From a virus, in IMG/VR virus record IMGVR_UViG_3300045994_000112, positions 1 to 59,286 of that record: DNA of 59,286 bases; one strand, given 5' to 3'. A program made the translations under genes and the position numbers. Shown here one piece after another: positions 46,541 to 55,226 of the stretch (position 1 is the stretch's first letter; the number at the start of each line of letters is the position of its first letter). The notes beneath the pieces are model-generated. The model worked only from the letters and a program-made list of their open reading frames with translations. It did no database searches and was not told the origin of the DNA.

Positions 46541-46575
46541 ACAAAAAACCCTGGGGTCTTTCGACTTCCAGGGTT
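46541..46575 (-). terminator. rho-independent terminator
   Basis: AACCCTGG/CCAGGGTT stem followed by a T run on the minus strand. Separates the early-promoter leader region from the 46524 gene. Confidence 0.75.
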
Positions 46576-46603
46576 CTTGAGTTTCTGTAGTTTACATGCT
46601 ACT

Positions 46604-46786
46604 TTAGCATAAACCACTTCCCTCTCGAACCCTGCCCTTAATCTCCCCGCGTGTCACAATAGTTTCTGTACTCGCATTATACGAGCCGCTTGTAAAGCTA
46701 TTGGACAATGTCGCATCATGCCACATCGGTGCCACGGGCTGTATCGCCTGGACTGATTGTTGCAATGATAAGAGACTATGTTTCAT
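46604..46786 (-). CDS. possible small protein (weak)
   Basis: 60-residue frame, MKHSLLSLQQSVQ, downstream of an early promoter and upstream of a terminator. No good ribosome site and no family. Included because the unit promoter-frame-terminator is otherwise empty. Confidence 0.3.
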   Translation of the reverse strand: MKHSLLSLQQSVQAIQPVAPMWHDATLSNSFTSGSYNASTETIVTRGEIKGRVREGSGLC

Positions 46787-46843
46787 TTTGTTTACCGTTT
46801 TAACTGTTTAAAGTTGCCTTGTTTAATTAACTTACTAAGCACA

Positions 46844-46872
46844 ATTGTACATTAAACTGATTAATGTGTCAA
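46844..46872 (-). promoter_or_regulatory. early promoter, right cluster copy 1
   Basis: Minus strand: TTGACA, 17 bp, TACAAT, CTTAGTAAG leader. Confidence 0.87.
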
Positions 46873-46945
46873 CTGCTTCTGTTTATTTATCCTACCTCGT
46901 AACGCCGAATTATTTCTGCGTTACAAAGTCTTCTAACTTGTTACC

Positions 46946-46974
46946 AGTGTACATTAAATTAAATTTAACGTCAA
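46946..46974 (-). promoter_or_regulatory. early promoter, right cluster copy 2
   Basis: Minus strand: TTGACG, 17 bp, TACACT. Confidence 0.8.
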
Positions 46975-47057
46975 CTGCTTCTTCAATTTATTTATGCCAT
47001 TTCAAAAAACACTGCTTTTATGCGGGCTTTTTGAGCTTTTTGCATTTCCAAGTACGT

Positions 47058-47086
47058 AGTGTACATTAAAACGTTTATTGCGTCAA
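47058..47086 (-). promoter_or_regulatory. early promoter, right cluster copy 3
   Basis: Minus strand: TTGACG, 17 bp, TACACT. Overlaps the stop region of the 47083 gene. Confidence 0.8.
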
Positions 47087-48093
47087 CCCACCAATGCAGC
47101 CGAAAATTCTTTTCTTGTCCTGGCCTCGTACCACTGTGCAAGCTTGCCAGAACTTATGAACTCCCAGTTCTTCTCAAAACGTCCCTGGCATTCCTGCCAT
47201 TTCCGTTTCGCTAAGTCACCATTGTGCAATATCTCGTAATTAAAGTCAATAGCTGATACAACTCTAAGAGCCGAATCTTCAATTTTATCGTAAGAATGGT
47301 CAATAATGTCATCAAACATGTCAAAACCTATGTCACGCAAGAACTGCACAGTGCTGCAGGATGATAGGATGATTGGGAAGTTGAATGCCACAAAGCAATG
47401 CATTGTCTTCTCTGTCAGGTTGAATGCAGGTTCTTCAAACGTCGTTTCACCAACAATCTCTATTAGGCTGTTCGTGTACATTGCCCGAAGCGTGTTTTCA
47501 AAATTTGCTACATTGTTAACCGTACCTATGCCTTTATAGATGTCCGAATCAGAGGGTGTTAAACTGCAATACCCCATTTCCAATGCATCCCGGTGTTCGA
47601 CTGTTATAGCAGACAAGTCCCAAGGTACCGCGTCAAGAAATGTTTGGTGTTCCTTAATCAATGTTGTTACCACCGCAGGGCAAAGAGTGCCAGCAAGGTA
47701 ACTTGCCACTGTAGTACGATGGTGACGTGGATTGCGATTTAAGCTGATAACATGCTGTGGCGTAAAGTTCTTGTCACGAACTGGCTGCATCACTTGGTAC
47801 TGTGCAATTTGATTTAACCAATCCCCACCCATTCTTACTATACGGGCGTTTGCTAACACTAAATTTTCAACGCTCACACACACAATGAATTTATTTGGGT
47901 TTCTGGTTATCAGATGATCCAAAGAGTCATTGACTACGTCTTTCACACATAGTATGACCTGCCCTTCTGGCAAAATGCTAGGAATCAGATGCAAATGAGA
48001 TGACCATACATAATACGCAGGCCGGTCGCCAACTAATTCCAACATTAAATGAAATGTAAATTTATCAGTGGGTGGTTTTAATATCACCTGCAT
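47083..48093 (-). CDS. putative glycosyltransferase-like protein
   Basis: 336 residues from MQVILKPPTDKF. A C-terminal TEKTMHCFVAFNFPIIL, then FLRDIGFDMFDDIIDHSYD and ALRVVSAI, follows a pattern seen in fucosyltransferase-like and other surface-glycan proteins (EKT...P...GF..F...D.SYD). No enzyme motif is certain. It overlaps the upstream gene by 10 nt. With its neighbours it may decorate a sugar. Confidence 0.45.
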   Translation of the reverse strand: MQVILKPPTDKFTFHLMLELVGDRPAYYVWSSHLHLIPSILPEGQVILCVKDVVNDSLDHLITRNPNKFIVCVSVENLVLANARIVRMGGDWLNQIAQYQVMQPVRDKNFTPQHVISLNRNPRHHRTTVASYLAGTLCPAVVTTLIKEHQTFLDAVPWDLSAITVEHRDALEMGYCSLTPSDSDIYKGIGTVNNVANFENTLRAMYTNSLIEIVGETTFEEPAFNLTEKTMHCFVAFNFPIILSSCSTVQFLRDIGFDMFDDIIDHSYDKIEDSALRVVSAIDFNYEILHNGDLAKRKWQECQGRFEKNWEFISSGKLAQWYEARTRKEFSAALVG

Positions 48094-48680
48094 AGTAATC
48101 TTTGCGCTTTCTCGCTCTGCAATGCAAACCAATGTTCTTTAAATTGTTGTTGGGCATTCGTGCCATGGTCATACAGAAAATCTCGTAATTTGATATACCT
48201 AGTCACTGTGAATTCCCTATCAATCAAAGGTAGCATAGGGTCGACGTATTCATTACGCCAGTTAATACCGCTCGCTATAATGTTTCGAGGGGTATTGGGC
48301 ACTTTGCCATCATACTTACTCTGATTCGTAAACCAATATGCTTGTTTATCATATGCCATGCGCATCTGTGTGCGCAAATCAGTGTACAGTAGTATTTTAT
48401 TAGTTCCTTGTGCTAGGTTTTTATGCCACTCCACATTAGAGTAAAGAGGATTACAAATTAAAAACAGTTTAGGTTTATTACTGAATGCACCCAAGTCATT
48501 GGCCGGCTTATGCTCTGTACTTTTCCACATCTTGCGATTCGTCGCCAACGAGGGGGGAAATTGTGTGTCTATTAGCTCATGCAAATTGGCAGGTGTTTCA
48601 AAGTACCCACTTAGTAAAAAGTAATAGTACAAAAAGAATCCCGCTGAGCCACCTTGATACAAAATAGTCGTGTTAACCAT
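48084..48680 (-). CDS. sulfotransferase-like protein (paralogue family)
   Basis: 198 residues. MVNTTILYQGGSAGFFLYYYFL has the GGSAGFFL loop shared with 48673-49323 and 19562-20446, in the position of a PAPS P-loop. Otherwise unassigned. Overlaps both neighbours. Confidence 0.45.
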   Translation of the reverse strand: MVNTTILYQGGSAGFFLYYYFLLSGYFETPANLHELIDTQFPPSLATNRKMWKSTEHKPANDLGAFSNKPKLFLICNPLYSNVEWHKNLAQGTNKILLYTDLRTQMRMAYDKQAYWFTNQSKYDGKVPNTPRNIIASGINWRNEYVDPMLPLIDREFTVTRYIKLRDFLYDHGTNAQQQFKEHWFALQSEKAQRLLCR

Positions 48681-49323
48681 TGTTTACTCTGTGTTGCTTC
48701 CAATTTTCGTATAATGCAATTGCTTCTTGCGTCACTGGACGAATGCCTAACTTACCGCACAGCTTTAGGTACTCGCCAACGAAACTGTCCTTCGAATTTA
48801 GGATTGCTGTGAGGTCGATCGTATACATGTCGTATTTCTCTTTAAGCTGTATCCCTTGCGTGTACTCGTCACCCCTTGGTCTGCAACCTATGCGATCTGA
48901 TTCACGCCGCAACCACTCTCCATATTTTTCTAAATCCAAATCAACATACAGCATAGTCTTTTGTGGTAATGCTGTGATTTCGTTTTCAAATTTCGCAAAT
49001 TCAAATGGGTGTATTTGGTAAACGATTTTGTCATACTGCTCGCCCAAGTCTATTAGCGAAGCATACAGCGTGTGTTCGTATATTCCCGCCCATGCGTCGT
49101 GGAATGCTAACCAATCTCCAGTGTGATCATCGCGTACAGTATTGAAATAATACTGTGATCGCAAATCAATAGTTGGTTTTATTGTAGATTCACTCCAGGT
49201 CATCAATGTAGCTTTAGTCATAGTGGGCATTACATTTTCACTCAAAGTTATCAAGCGTAAAATGAAATTCCCGGCAAGCCCGGGAAAGTACAATATGAAA
49301 ACGTTGTCTACATTAGGGTGCAT
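48673..49323 (-). CDS. sulfotransferase-like protein (paralogue family)
   Basis: 216 residues. VFILYFPGLAGNFILRLITL near the N-terminus carries the same AGxF loop. CxKLGIRPVTQEAIALYENWK near the end matches CxVMGITPNIAAATELYTSWY of 19562-20446. Substrate unknown. Confidence 0.5.
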   Translation of the reverse strand: MHPNVDNVFILYFPGLAGNFILRLITLSENVMPTMTKATLMTWSESTIKPTIDLRSQYYFNTVRDDHTGDWLAFHDAWAGIYEHTLYASLIDLGEQYDKIVYQIHPFEFAKFENEITALPQKTMLYVDLDLEKYGEWLRRESDRIGCRPRGDEYTQGIQLKEKYDMYTIDLTAILNSKDSFVGEYLKLCGKLGIRPVTQEAIALYENWKQHRVNNG

Positions 49324-49591
49324 CGTCGTTGAAAATGGTAGACCATTTCCTAAGTTTCCCTAGCTTGGCAACGCCAGCTTGCAGAAGTTCTTCTTTATCT
49401 AAAACACCGTGGGCGACTAAAAGTTCAATCATGCACATAACGTCACCAGCTTCCTGTGTTAGGTTTTGCAGGTTGGAGCGGTCTTGCCATGACGAGTCTA
49501 ATCCCCAACGTGTGCACTTGCTTGCTGCCACTACCAACTCACCGCACTCTTCTTTGAGAATATCCAGAATTTCTTTGATCTTTGGTTCCAT
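49313..49591 (-). CDS. MazG-like NTP pyrophosphohydrolase
   Basis: 92 residues. EECGELVVAASK near residue 14 and TQEAGDVMCMIELL near 45 give the ExxE(12-28)ExxD metal site of the all-alpha MazG/dUTPase superfamily. In phages such proteins trim nucleotide pools or alter (p)ppGpp-related signalling. Start touches the stop of the upstream gene. Confidence 0.82.
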   Translation of the reverse strand: MEPKIKEILDILKEECGELVVAASKCTRWGLDSSWQDRSNLQNLTQEAGDVMCMIELLVAHGVLDKEELLQAGVAKLGKLRKWSTIFNDDAP

Positions 49592-51168
49592 TATCGTGTT
49601 GCTCGTCCGATGTCTTTTGTTGATGCTGTGCCAGCTTTCTTAGCTGCCAGCTCTGCTCGTTTCGCTGCTTTACCGCCGTTGTCTGCACCAATGTCAGTGC
49701 CGCCACCAACGATAGCAGTTGTTTTAGCTACAGATGCCTTCTTAGAGATAGGCTTAGAGCCTTCGCCTTCTGCATCGTCCATGTCAGATGCCTTAGCGCC
49801 GTTCTTCAAAATCTTGAATGTTAGGTTGCCCTTGCCTTGTGTACTCATGTACGCTTTGGAAGCATCAAGCAAAACACCAGTAACAGTTGAGGATGGGTAG
49901 ATAGCATTAAGCTGAATGTCAAAGAATTCTTTGTCTTGCGCAATGTTTGTGTACATTTGGACAAGAGCAGAGTTATTCAAAATCTCAGAAGCGGCGCCAC
50001 CAAATTTGGTATTCTCATTGACATAATCAGCAAGGCGGTAAGCCACTGTGCAAAGTGCATGTTCAATAGGAATGATCTTGGACATGTCCTTGGCTTTGCG
50101 CTTTTGGTACCAGCCATAAAGTCTTGGGCTTAGTAATGACTCCACATCTTCTTCTGGACCATGGCCCTTCAGCATTTTGATCTGACCAGCTTCGTCTGAA
50201 GTGATGATACCAAACTTAACGCCTAACTGCAACGGTGCATCAGTATGGCCCAGCTTGTCAATGATCTTTAGGATCTCAACTGCGTCCTTGTGCTTGGCAA
50301 GTAACTTCTCACCAGCTGGCGCAACTTGCAATTCTTCGATACAGCGTAGCAAGTTAACCACGGACGCAGATGCGCCGTTCTTGCCCTTAGAGCTTAACTT
50401 AATCTGTTTGCCGTCACTGTTAACTAGCAAGCTGTCGTATAAACCACCGCTTACGCTTTCGTTAAACGAGATAACGCAATCACTGTAATCTTTACCTGGG
50501 CCAAAGAAGATCTCAGATGCTTCTGCTGCATTGCCCTTAACTGGCAGGCCCATAACAAGAGACATTGGTTGAAGCATTTCACAGAAGTAATCACGGAATG
50601 CTTCAAGGTTCATTCCGCCGCGTGGCACTTTAGTTTGCCCTTGCATAAATGCTTGGATAGCAATTGCTTCCGCGGAACCATCGCCAAAGTGGGCAACGAT
50701 TTGGTCAGCGATAGATTGAGGCGTGTTACTCTTGAACTGAGTAAGGATGTCAGACGGCTTGTAGCCTGTTGCTTCCTTTTTACCCAATCCCGATGCCATT
50801 TTGAAGCCGCCGGGAATGTCAGTAGTTGCAAATGTGTTGTCAGTGCGGTTAGCAGAGATTGTTTTGAAGTATCTACCAAGGTAGTAGTCTTGGCCGCCCT
50901 CTACACGGAAGGTAGCAATACCAAAGCCCAATGTAGATGCATTAGGCTTGTTAACCCAATGGATGTTTAACCCAGTATCTTGAATAGCTTGCTGCATTTC
51001 CATGCCTGTTGGAAACTGCCCTTTCTCAGGGTAGAAATCCAACGTTTGGAACGTGATTACATCGCCATTGGCATTAGCAAACTTCTCCCCTTGTTGTCTA
51101 GCTGCTAGTCCACGACCTTCAATGATGAAAGCCATAGGGTCGTCCAATAAATTTAGTAAATCGCGCAT
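49591..51168 (-). CDS. large protein of unknown function
   Basis: 525 residues. A segment GGLYDSLLVNSDGKQIKLSSKG near residue 245 has a D-x(n)-K-x-S-S-K pattern that could be a PD-(D/E)XK-like nuclease core, but this is weak. The C-terminal 80 residues are low-complexity, Ala/Lys/Gly-rich. It lies with recombination and nucleotide genes. AATAAATAG late-type box and AAGGAT lie upstream. Confidence 0.5.
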   Translation of the reverse strand: MRDLLNLLDDPMAFIIEGRGLAARQQGEKFANANGDVITFQTLDFYPEKGQFPTGMEMQQAIQDTGLNIHWVNKPNASTLGFGIATFRVEGGQDYYLGRYFKTISANRTDNTFATTDIPGGFKMASGLGKKEATGYKPSDILTQFKSNTPQSIADQIVAHFGDGSAEAIAIQAFMQGQTKVPRGGMNLEAFRDYFCEMLQPMSLVMGLPVKGNAAEASEIFFGPGKDYSDCVISFNESVSGGLYDSLLVNSDGKQIKLSSKGKNGASASVVNLLRCIEELQVAPAGEKLLAKHKDAVEILKIIDKLGHTDAPLQLGVKFGIITSDEAGQIKMLKGHGPEEDVESLLSPRLYGWYQKRKAKDMSKIIPIEHALCTVAYRLADYVNENTKFGGAASEILNNSALVQMYTNIAQDKEFFDIQLNAIYPSSTVTGVLLDASKAYMSTQGKGNLTFKILKNGAKASDMDDAEGEGSKPISKKASVAKTTAIVGGGTDIGADNGGKAAKRAELAAKKAGTASTKDIGRATR

Positions 51169-51189
51169 GTTGTTATCCTTATAAGCTAT

Positions 51190-51948
51190 TTATTCGCGAA
51201 TACGGTAGAAGCCTTTGTCCAACCATGTTGTAAGAATGTCTTCTTGGCGCACGTAGTTGTTCTTGTTCAAGCTTTGCTTAATGGAGTCATTGACGAGCTC
51301 CATGTCAACTAGGTCGTGCCAGCTTGTTTTGTGTGGGTCCATAGGTGCATGTCCACTCTTGTATACTGCTGCATATAGCCACGGATCGTTCATATTCTTG
51401 TAGAAATATGCGTCTTTACAGTCGAAACCGTTAACTGCGAGCATGTAAATCAATGATGTGATGTTGTGGTTGTAGTATACCCCGCTTGGCGAGTTATTGT
51501 GCATACGATTGTAGAGATAGTGAATGTTCTGTGGCATTGCCATTACTAGCATACCATTCTCAGACATCGCATTGCTCCAACGCTGCAAAGTTTGCATAGG
51601 GTTAACTGCATACTGGAAGCTATCGTGACACCACATCAAATCCACTAAGCGAGGGAACAGGTTGTCTTCTTCAAAGTTACGTTGGATAGGTTTAAAGTTT
51701 GGTAGCTTCAAAATATCTTTGTTGATCTTAGACAAGTCCTCGTCCACTGCATACACAATGTAGTTATGTGGCTCTGGTGGTTCGTCACGTGTTTCTAGCG
51801 TAGCCCACCATTCTGCGTCTAGGCCTGCGCCACAACCCATGTCAGCGACTACAGTCAAACTGTCTAAGAAGCTGTCATATGCATAAAGCAGTTCCAAAAT
51901 TTGCATACTGTGATCATGCGAGTCATATGCGTTTCTAAATTTTTCCAT
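51190..51948 (-). CDS. SAM-dependent methyltransferase
   Basis: 252 residues. LTVVADMGCGAGLDAEWWA near residue 35 is motif I, NYIVYAVDED follows as motif II, LVDLMWCHDSFQYA fits motif IV. Target unknown. Overlaps the next gene by 14 nt. Confidence 0.78.
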   Translation of the reverse strand: MEKFRNAYDSHDHSMQILELLYAYDSFLDSLTVVADMGCGAGLDAEWWATLETRDEPPEPHNYIVYAVDEDLSKINKDILKLPNFKPIQRNFEEDNLFPRLVDLMWCHDSFQYAVNPMQTLQRWSNAMSENGMLVMAMPQNIHYLYNRMHNNSPSGVYYNHNITSLIYMLAVNGFDCKDAYFYKNMNDPWLYAAVYKSGHAPMDPHKTSWHDLVDMELVNDSIKQSLNKNNYVRQEDILTTWLDKGFYRIRE

Positions 51949-52189
51949 CTTTTAATACCTCAAAAACAATTTTTTCTTTTAGTCGAGTAAGCATAGGTGC
52001 TAAAGCTTCGCAAGCTTTCTTCAGCTCTTCGTCTGAAGTGCCCCATGCATATTCTTGATCTACTATATGTGCCAATGCGGAACATTTATCTTTAACAAGT
52101 TGGAGGCTCACAACGTCTTTTGGAACCCGTGCACGTTCGCAGAGGTTCCAATCGTCTAGTAATTCTCTAGCAAGTTCTTTATAGTCCAT
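51935..52189 (-). CDS. hypothetical protein
   Basis: 84 residues, helical and acidic, MDYKELARELLDDWNLCERA onwards. Not recognised. Coupled to the UvsY-like gene upstream (TAATG overlap). Confidence 0.6.
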   Translation of the reverse strand: MDYKELARELLDDWNLCERARVPKDVVSLQLVKDKCSALAHIVDQEYAWGTSDEELKKACEALAPMLTRLKEKIVFEVLKDGKI

Positions 52190-52641
52190 TAAACGGTTAC
52201 GTCTTCCATACCAGCAGTGCGTAAACGGACTACGTGCCCAGCCATATAAGACTTTGCCTCTAATCCTTTCATCACTCCTAAATACTTATTCCGCAGGAGA
52301 GCCACTTCATTTATTAATGTTTCATAATCAATGACTTCGTCTTCGCCGTCAACATACTTCTCTGCGTCCCTACTGGTAAGTGCACGAGCGTAACCTTCCA
52401 AATACTTCTGGAAAAACTTACGACGTATTTTACGAAGCTGAATGTTCATGTGTCCTAGCACAGCTTCAATTTCTTGTAGCTGGTAGAACCTATGCTCAGT
52501 TTGTCCTGGTAGCGCAGCAACGTTCTTCTCGACGTTTCCTTTTAAAGCTATCTCTCCTCGAGCACTGATTATCTCATCTTCGTAATACGCAATGAAGGCT
52601 GGTAGCTGCGAAAGATCCGCGACTACTTTGTTGTACCACAT
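52189..52641 (-). CDS. uvsY: UvsY-like recombination mediator
   Basis: 150 residues, all helical. RFYQLQEIEAVLGHMNIQLRKIRRKFFQKYLE and LTSRDAEKYVDGEDEVIDYE, then a KGLEAKSYMAGHVVRLRTAGM C-terminus, match the UvsY family of T4-like phages. UvsY loads UvsX on gp32-covered DNA. Finding it near uvsX and gp32-like genes supports the call. Confidence 0.75.
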   Translation of the reverse strand: MWYNKVVADLSQLPAFIAYYEDEIISARGEIALKGNVEKNVAALPGQTEHRFYQLQEIEAVLGHMNIQLRKIRRKFFQKYLEGYARALTSRDAEKYVDGEDEVIDYETLINEVALLRNKYLGVMKGLEAKSYMAGHVVRLRTAGMEDVTV

Positions 52642-53787
52642 TTACGCCACCCATTCTAAAAATGTTGACGGAAAAATATCTAAGCTCAAATCAGGTCTGC
52701 GATTAACAAACTCAGTTAGGAACTCTTTTAAATTTTGTCGCTGTAGCTGCGATGGTTCTGCTTTAATGGATTCCATAATTGGCCCTTTGATGCTATCAGG
52801 AAATAGCTGTATGTCTTCCATTATACGCTGTTTACTGGTATTGTCCAAGACATATGGCGCCATCATTGTTGGTTGATATGCAAAGGTAACTTCTATTTTC
52901 TTATGCCCAAACATCCTATAAAAGTCAGCAAATCCAAAAATTGTTAGGTTCGAGATGACTGCGTGAAACATGTAATCGACACCATGCTGATCAAGTATTT
53001 CCAACTTAGCCACAAAATCTGTCCACTCATTCCCATAACGATTGAACTCAAAAAATTTACCAGTTGCTTCTGCACTTACATTGATGTACAATTGGTTGAC
53101 TGACTGTAACTTTTCAGCTATCTTTTTAAATCGTGACATACTTACCCCAAACCCAGAGTACAGTTCAATCACCGCGTCATCAGCCAATACTAAATTTGCA
53201 AGCGTGTCAATTAACGCATTGTCAAGAAACGGCTCACCACCAGTGATGACAATTTTCTTAGCAGTGGGTGCTACTAGGGCGACTTCAGCTAGTAACTTCT
53301 GGTACTGTGCTTGTTCCTTGCGGTTGGGCTGGCTAGTTTTTATCAATATTTTATCTTTGGCCGTAGCGACAAACCTATCGTCGCTTGTACCAGTAATACT
53401 ATAATTACCATTATTGACTATATCTCGGCGCCAAGCTGAACTAAATTCTTTACAGCAATAAGTACATGTTAGATTACAATCGCTGCCAATAGTGATATCT
53501 ATTATTTCCGGCAGTAAAGTCAATTCCTCATGAGTACGTTTTTGTCCACCTTGGTATTGCCTGGGGCTTTGTGCGCCAACATCTTCAGCAGCCCAACAAT
53601 TTTGCTCACAGCTCGCATTGCGAACATTTTGTAGCATCATTGCACGTTCCGCGACATTGAGTGCGGTATTGTGCAACTCACCAGGATTTTCTTCTAGCCA
53701 TGAAAAATCCACCTTATGTGGCACTGCTGCGTGGCACGTATAGGTGGTTTTAGACTCCAGATCTATCTTCTGAAATCTAAATTTCAT
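52642..53787 (-). CDS. radical SAM protein
   Basis: About 381 residues from MKFRFQKIDLESKTT. DITIGSDCNLTCTYCCKEF near residue 100 holds CxxxCxxC, and KKIVITGGEPFLDN near 170 is the GGEP SAM-binding motif. Additional cysteines (CEQNCW) lie before the cluster. Upstream in-frame ATGs (53835 and beyond) lie within or before the terminator at 53796-53827, so the start after it is preferred. Third radical SAM gene in the window. Confidence 0.82.
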   Translation of the reverse strand: MKFRFQKIDLESKTTYTCHAAVPHKVDFSWLEENPGELHNTALNVAERAMMLQNVRNASCEQNCWAAEDVGAQSPRQYQGGQKRTHEELTLLPEIIDITIGSDCNLTCTYCCKEFSSAWRRDIVNNGNYSITGTSDDRFVATAKDKILIKTSQPNRKEQAQYQKLLAEVALVAPTAKKIVITGGEPFLDNALIDTLANLVLADDAVIELYSGFGVSMSRFKKIAEKLQSVNQLYINVSAEATGKFFEFNRYGNEWTDFVAKLEILDQHGVDYMFHAVISNLTIFGFADFYRMFGHKKIEVTFAYQPTMMAPYVLDNTSKQRIMEDIQLFPDSIKGPIMESIKAEPSQLQRQNLKEFLTEFVNRRPDLSLDIFPSTFLEWVA

Positions 53788-53795
53788 CGAGCAAT

Positions 53796-53827
53796 AATAA
53801 TCCCGACCGTCTAAGATCGGGATTATT
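53796..53827 (-). terminator. rho-independent-type terminator
   Basis: Perfect 11-bp stem AATAATCCCGA/TCGGGATTATT directly after the stop of 53828-54052. Confidence 0.8.
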
Positions 53828-54052
53828 TCACTCATCTTCGTTGTAATAGTCATCTTCGTCTTCGGCTGCATACTCGCGCATCGCCTTAGACAAGGTGGTG
53901 TCGCTACCGCCGAAGTCTTGCAACTCCTCATCAGACAACATATCAACCATTACGCTCATTACATTGTCTGCTGCCTCTTGGCGGTCCTTAGCAGGGATGT
54001 ACTGCTTAAGGATGGAGTATACTTCGTTCAATACTTCTACTTCGATGCTCAT
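53828..54052 (-). CDS. small acidic protein
   Basis: 74 residues, MSIEVEVLNEVYSILKQ onwards, with a very acidic tail EDEDDYYNEDE. Not recognised. CTAAATAT late-type box about 24 nt before the ATG. Downstream of uvsX. Confidence 0.65.
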   Translation of the reverse strand: MSIEVEVLNEVYSILKQYIPAKDRQEAADNVMSVMVDMLSDEELQDFGGSDTTLSKAMREYAAEDEDDYYNEDE

Positions 54053-54074
54053 TGATTTCTTTCAGTTTGGTTGA

Positions 54075-54082
54075 ATATTTAG
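54075..54082 (-). promoter_or_regulatory. T4-type late promoter
   Basis: CTAAATAT, upstream of 54052 and overlapping the uvsX stop. Confidence 0.5.
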
Positions 54083-55155
54083 TCCGCGACCAATTCAGCT
54101 GGCGCTTCTTCAAGTTGGGACTTGCCCATCAGGTGTGGGTGTGCTGTGATCTCAGCCATGATACGATCCAAGCAACCGTCGTCATTGCGTTCCCAGCCCT
54201 TGCGGAATTTCTTGATTGCAGTTCCATCTTGGCAAGTGTACACCAAGCTGTTGCCATCTTTCTTCAGCAAGTCCTTAGACTCAAACATGTCTGTCAGACC
54301 GCTGTATGGGTTCATACCTGTTTCGTAAGGGATCTTAACTTGGACTGATTCGAAAGGCTTTGCATAACGAGTCTTCATGATCTTGCAAGCTGCGCGAATA
54401 CCGCTCACTTCAGTAGTCTTGTTGCCATCTTCATCTTCCTTCAGCTTGAGCTTGCGCATAGCGACAACGATAGACGATGCGTAGATGAAACCTTGTCCAC
54501 CAGAGATTTTGTCATCTGGATCAAACATGTCTTGCGATGCGTATGTGTGGTTGGTTGCAACCAGACCCAAGTTCAAGTTACCGAACATATTGACGCAGTT
54601 ACGCACCAATGCGGTCAGCGCCTTAGGCTTACGTCCCATGTCACCCTTCATATCACCAGCATTGAACTGGTTAACGTCAGTTGGTGTCAGCAACATACCC
54701 AGAGAGTCGAGAATGAACAAAACCTTAGGACGGTCAAGTTCTGGCATCAACTTGTACTGTGCAACGAACTCGGAGATCATCTTTGCGACGTCGTCGATCA
54801 TTGCCATGTTGAGCTTCAACAGTTTGTCTTCTGATGTGTCAACGTTGAGAGCATGTAACCACTTTTCATCCAGTGCGTTTTCCGTATCAATAAGAATAGG
54901 AAATATGCCGGCCTTTTGTGCGTTGGCAACAAGGTTGCCAGAACAGATAAAGGACTTACCCGCACCGGATTCTCCAGCAAACACAGTTACCTTGCCCAGC
55001 GGAATACCGCGGTCGAAGGCGCCAGAGATTAGATAGTTGAGAGCGTAGTTATTAGTGCTTACCCAGTCAGTTGGGTCATTGAATCCTGTGCTAAGTCCTT
55101 CAATAGACTTAGTGATAGATTTACGAAATTTCGAGACGTCAAAAGGCTTTGCCAT
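54079..55155 (-). CDS. uvsX: UvsX recombinase (RecA family)
   Basis: 358 residues. Walker A FAGESGAGKSFI near residue 60, Walker B VLFILDSLGMLL near 145, and an L2-like GGQGFIYASSIVVAMR near 220. T4-type UvsX drives strand invasion for recombination-dependent replication. Located between gp32-like and UvsY-like genes, with its own promoter at 55177-55206. Confidence 0.92.
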   Translation of the reverse strand: MAKPFDVSKFRKSITKSIEGLSTGFNDPTDWVSTNNYALNYLISGAFDRGIPLGKVTVFAGESGAGKSFICSGNLVANAQKAGIFPILIDTENALDEKWLHALNVDTSEDKLLKLNMAMIDDVAKMISEFVAQYKLMPELDRPKVLFILDSLGMLLTPTDVNQFNAGDMKGDMGRKPKALTALVRNCVNMFGNLNLGLVATNHTYASQDMFDPDDKISGGQGFIYASSIVVAMRKLKLKEDEDGNKTTEVSGIRAACKIMKTRYAKPFESVQVKIPYETGMNPYSGLTDMFESKDLLKKDGNSLVYTCQDGTAIKKFRKGWERNDDGCLDRIMAEITAHPHLMGKSQLEEAPAELVAD

Positions 55156-55176
55156 GATTGTTCCTTTGTTTTAGAT

Positions 55177-55206
55177 ATTATAGACAGAATAAGGGTAGGC
55201 CGTCAA
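55177..55206 (-). promoter_or_regulatory. sigma70-like promoter for uvsX, inside a terminator
   Basis: -35 TTGACG lies in the terminator loop, 18-bp spacer, -10 TATAAT after it. Confidence 0.75.
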
Positions 55207-55220
55207 GCACTACCCTTATT
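55188..55220 (-). terminator. terminator of the gp32-like gene
   Basis: AATAAGGGTAG/CTACCCTTATT, 11-bp stem right after the gp32-like stop. Confidence 0.8.
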
Positions 55221-55226
55221 ATTTGA

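Noticed and set aside
29246-46600. Many open frames of 60-130 codons on both strands in the tRNA array
   Set aside because: They translate tRNA sequence (for example NGL..S..TR, FEPR, SRTP-type words), lack ribosome sites and conflict with well-folded tRNAs.
49591-51168. Calling the 525-residue protein a nuclease
   Set aside because: The D...K-x-S-S-K pattern is suggestive but single and unaligned; left as unknown.
54485-55036. 183-codon plus-strand frame opposite uvsX
   Set aside because: Antisense shadow of the recombinase gene.
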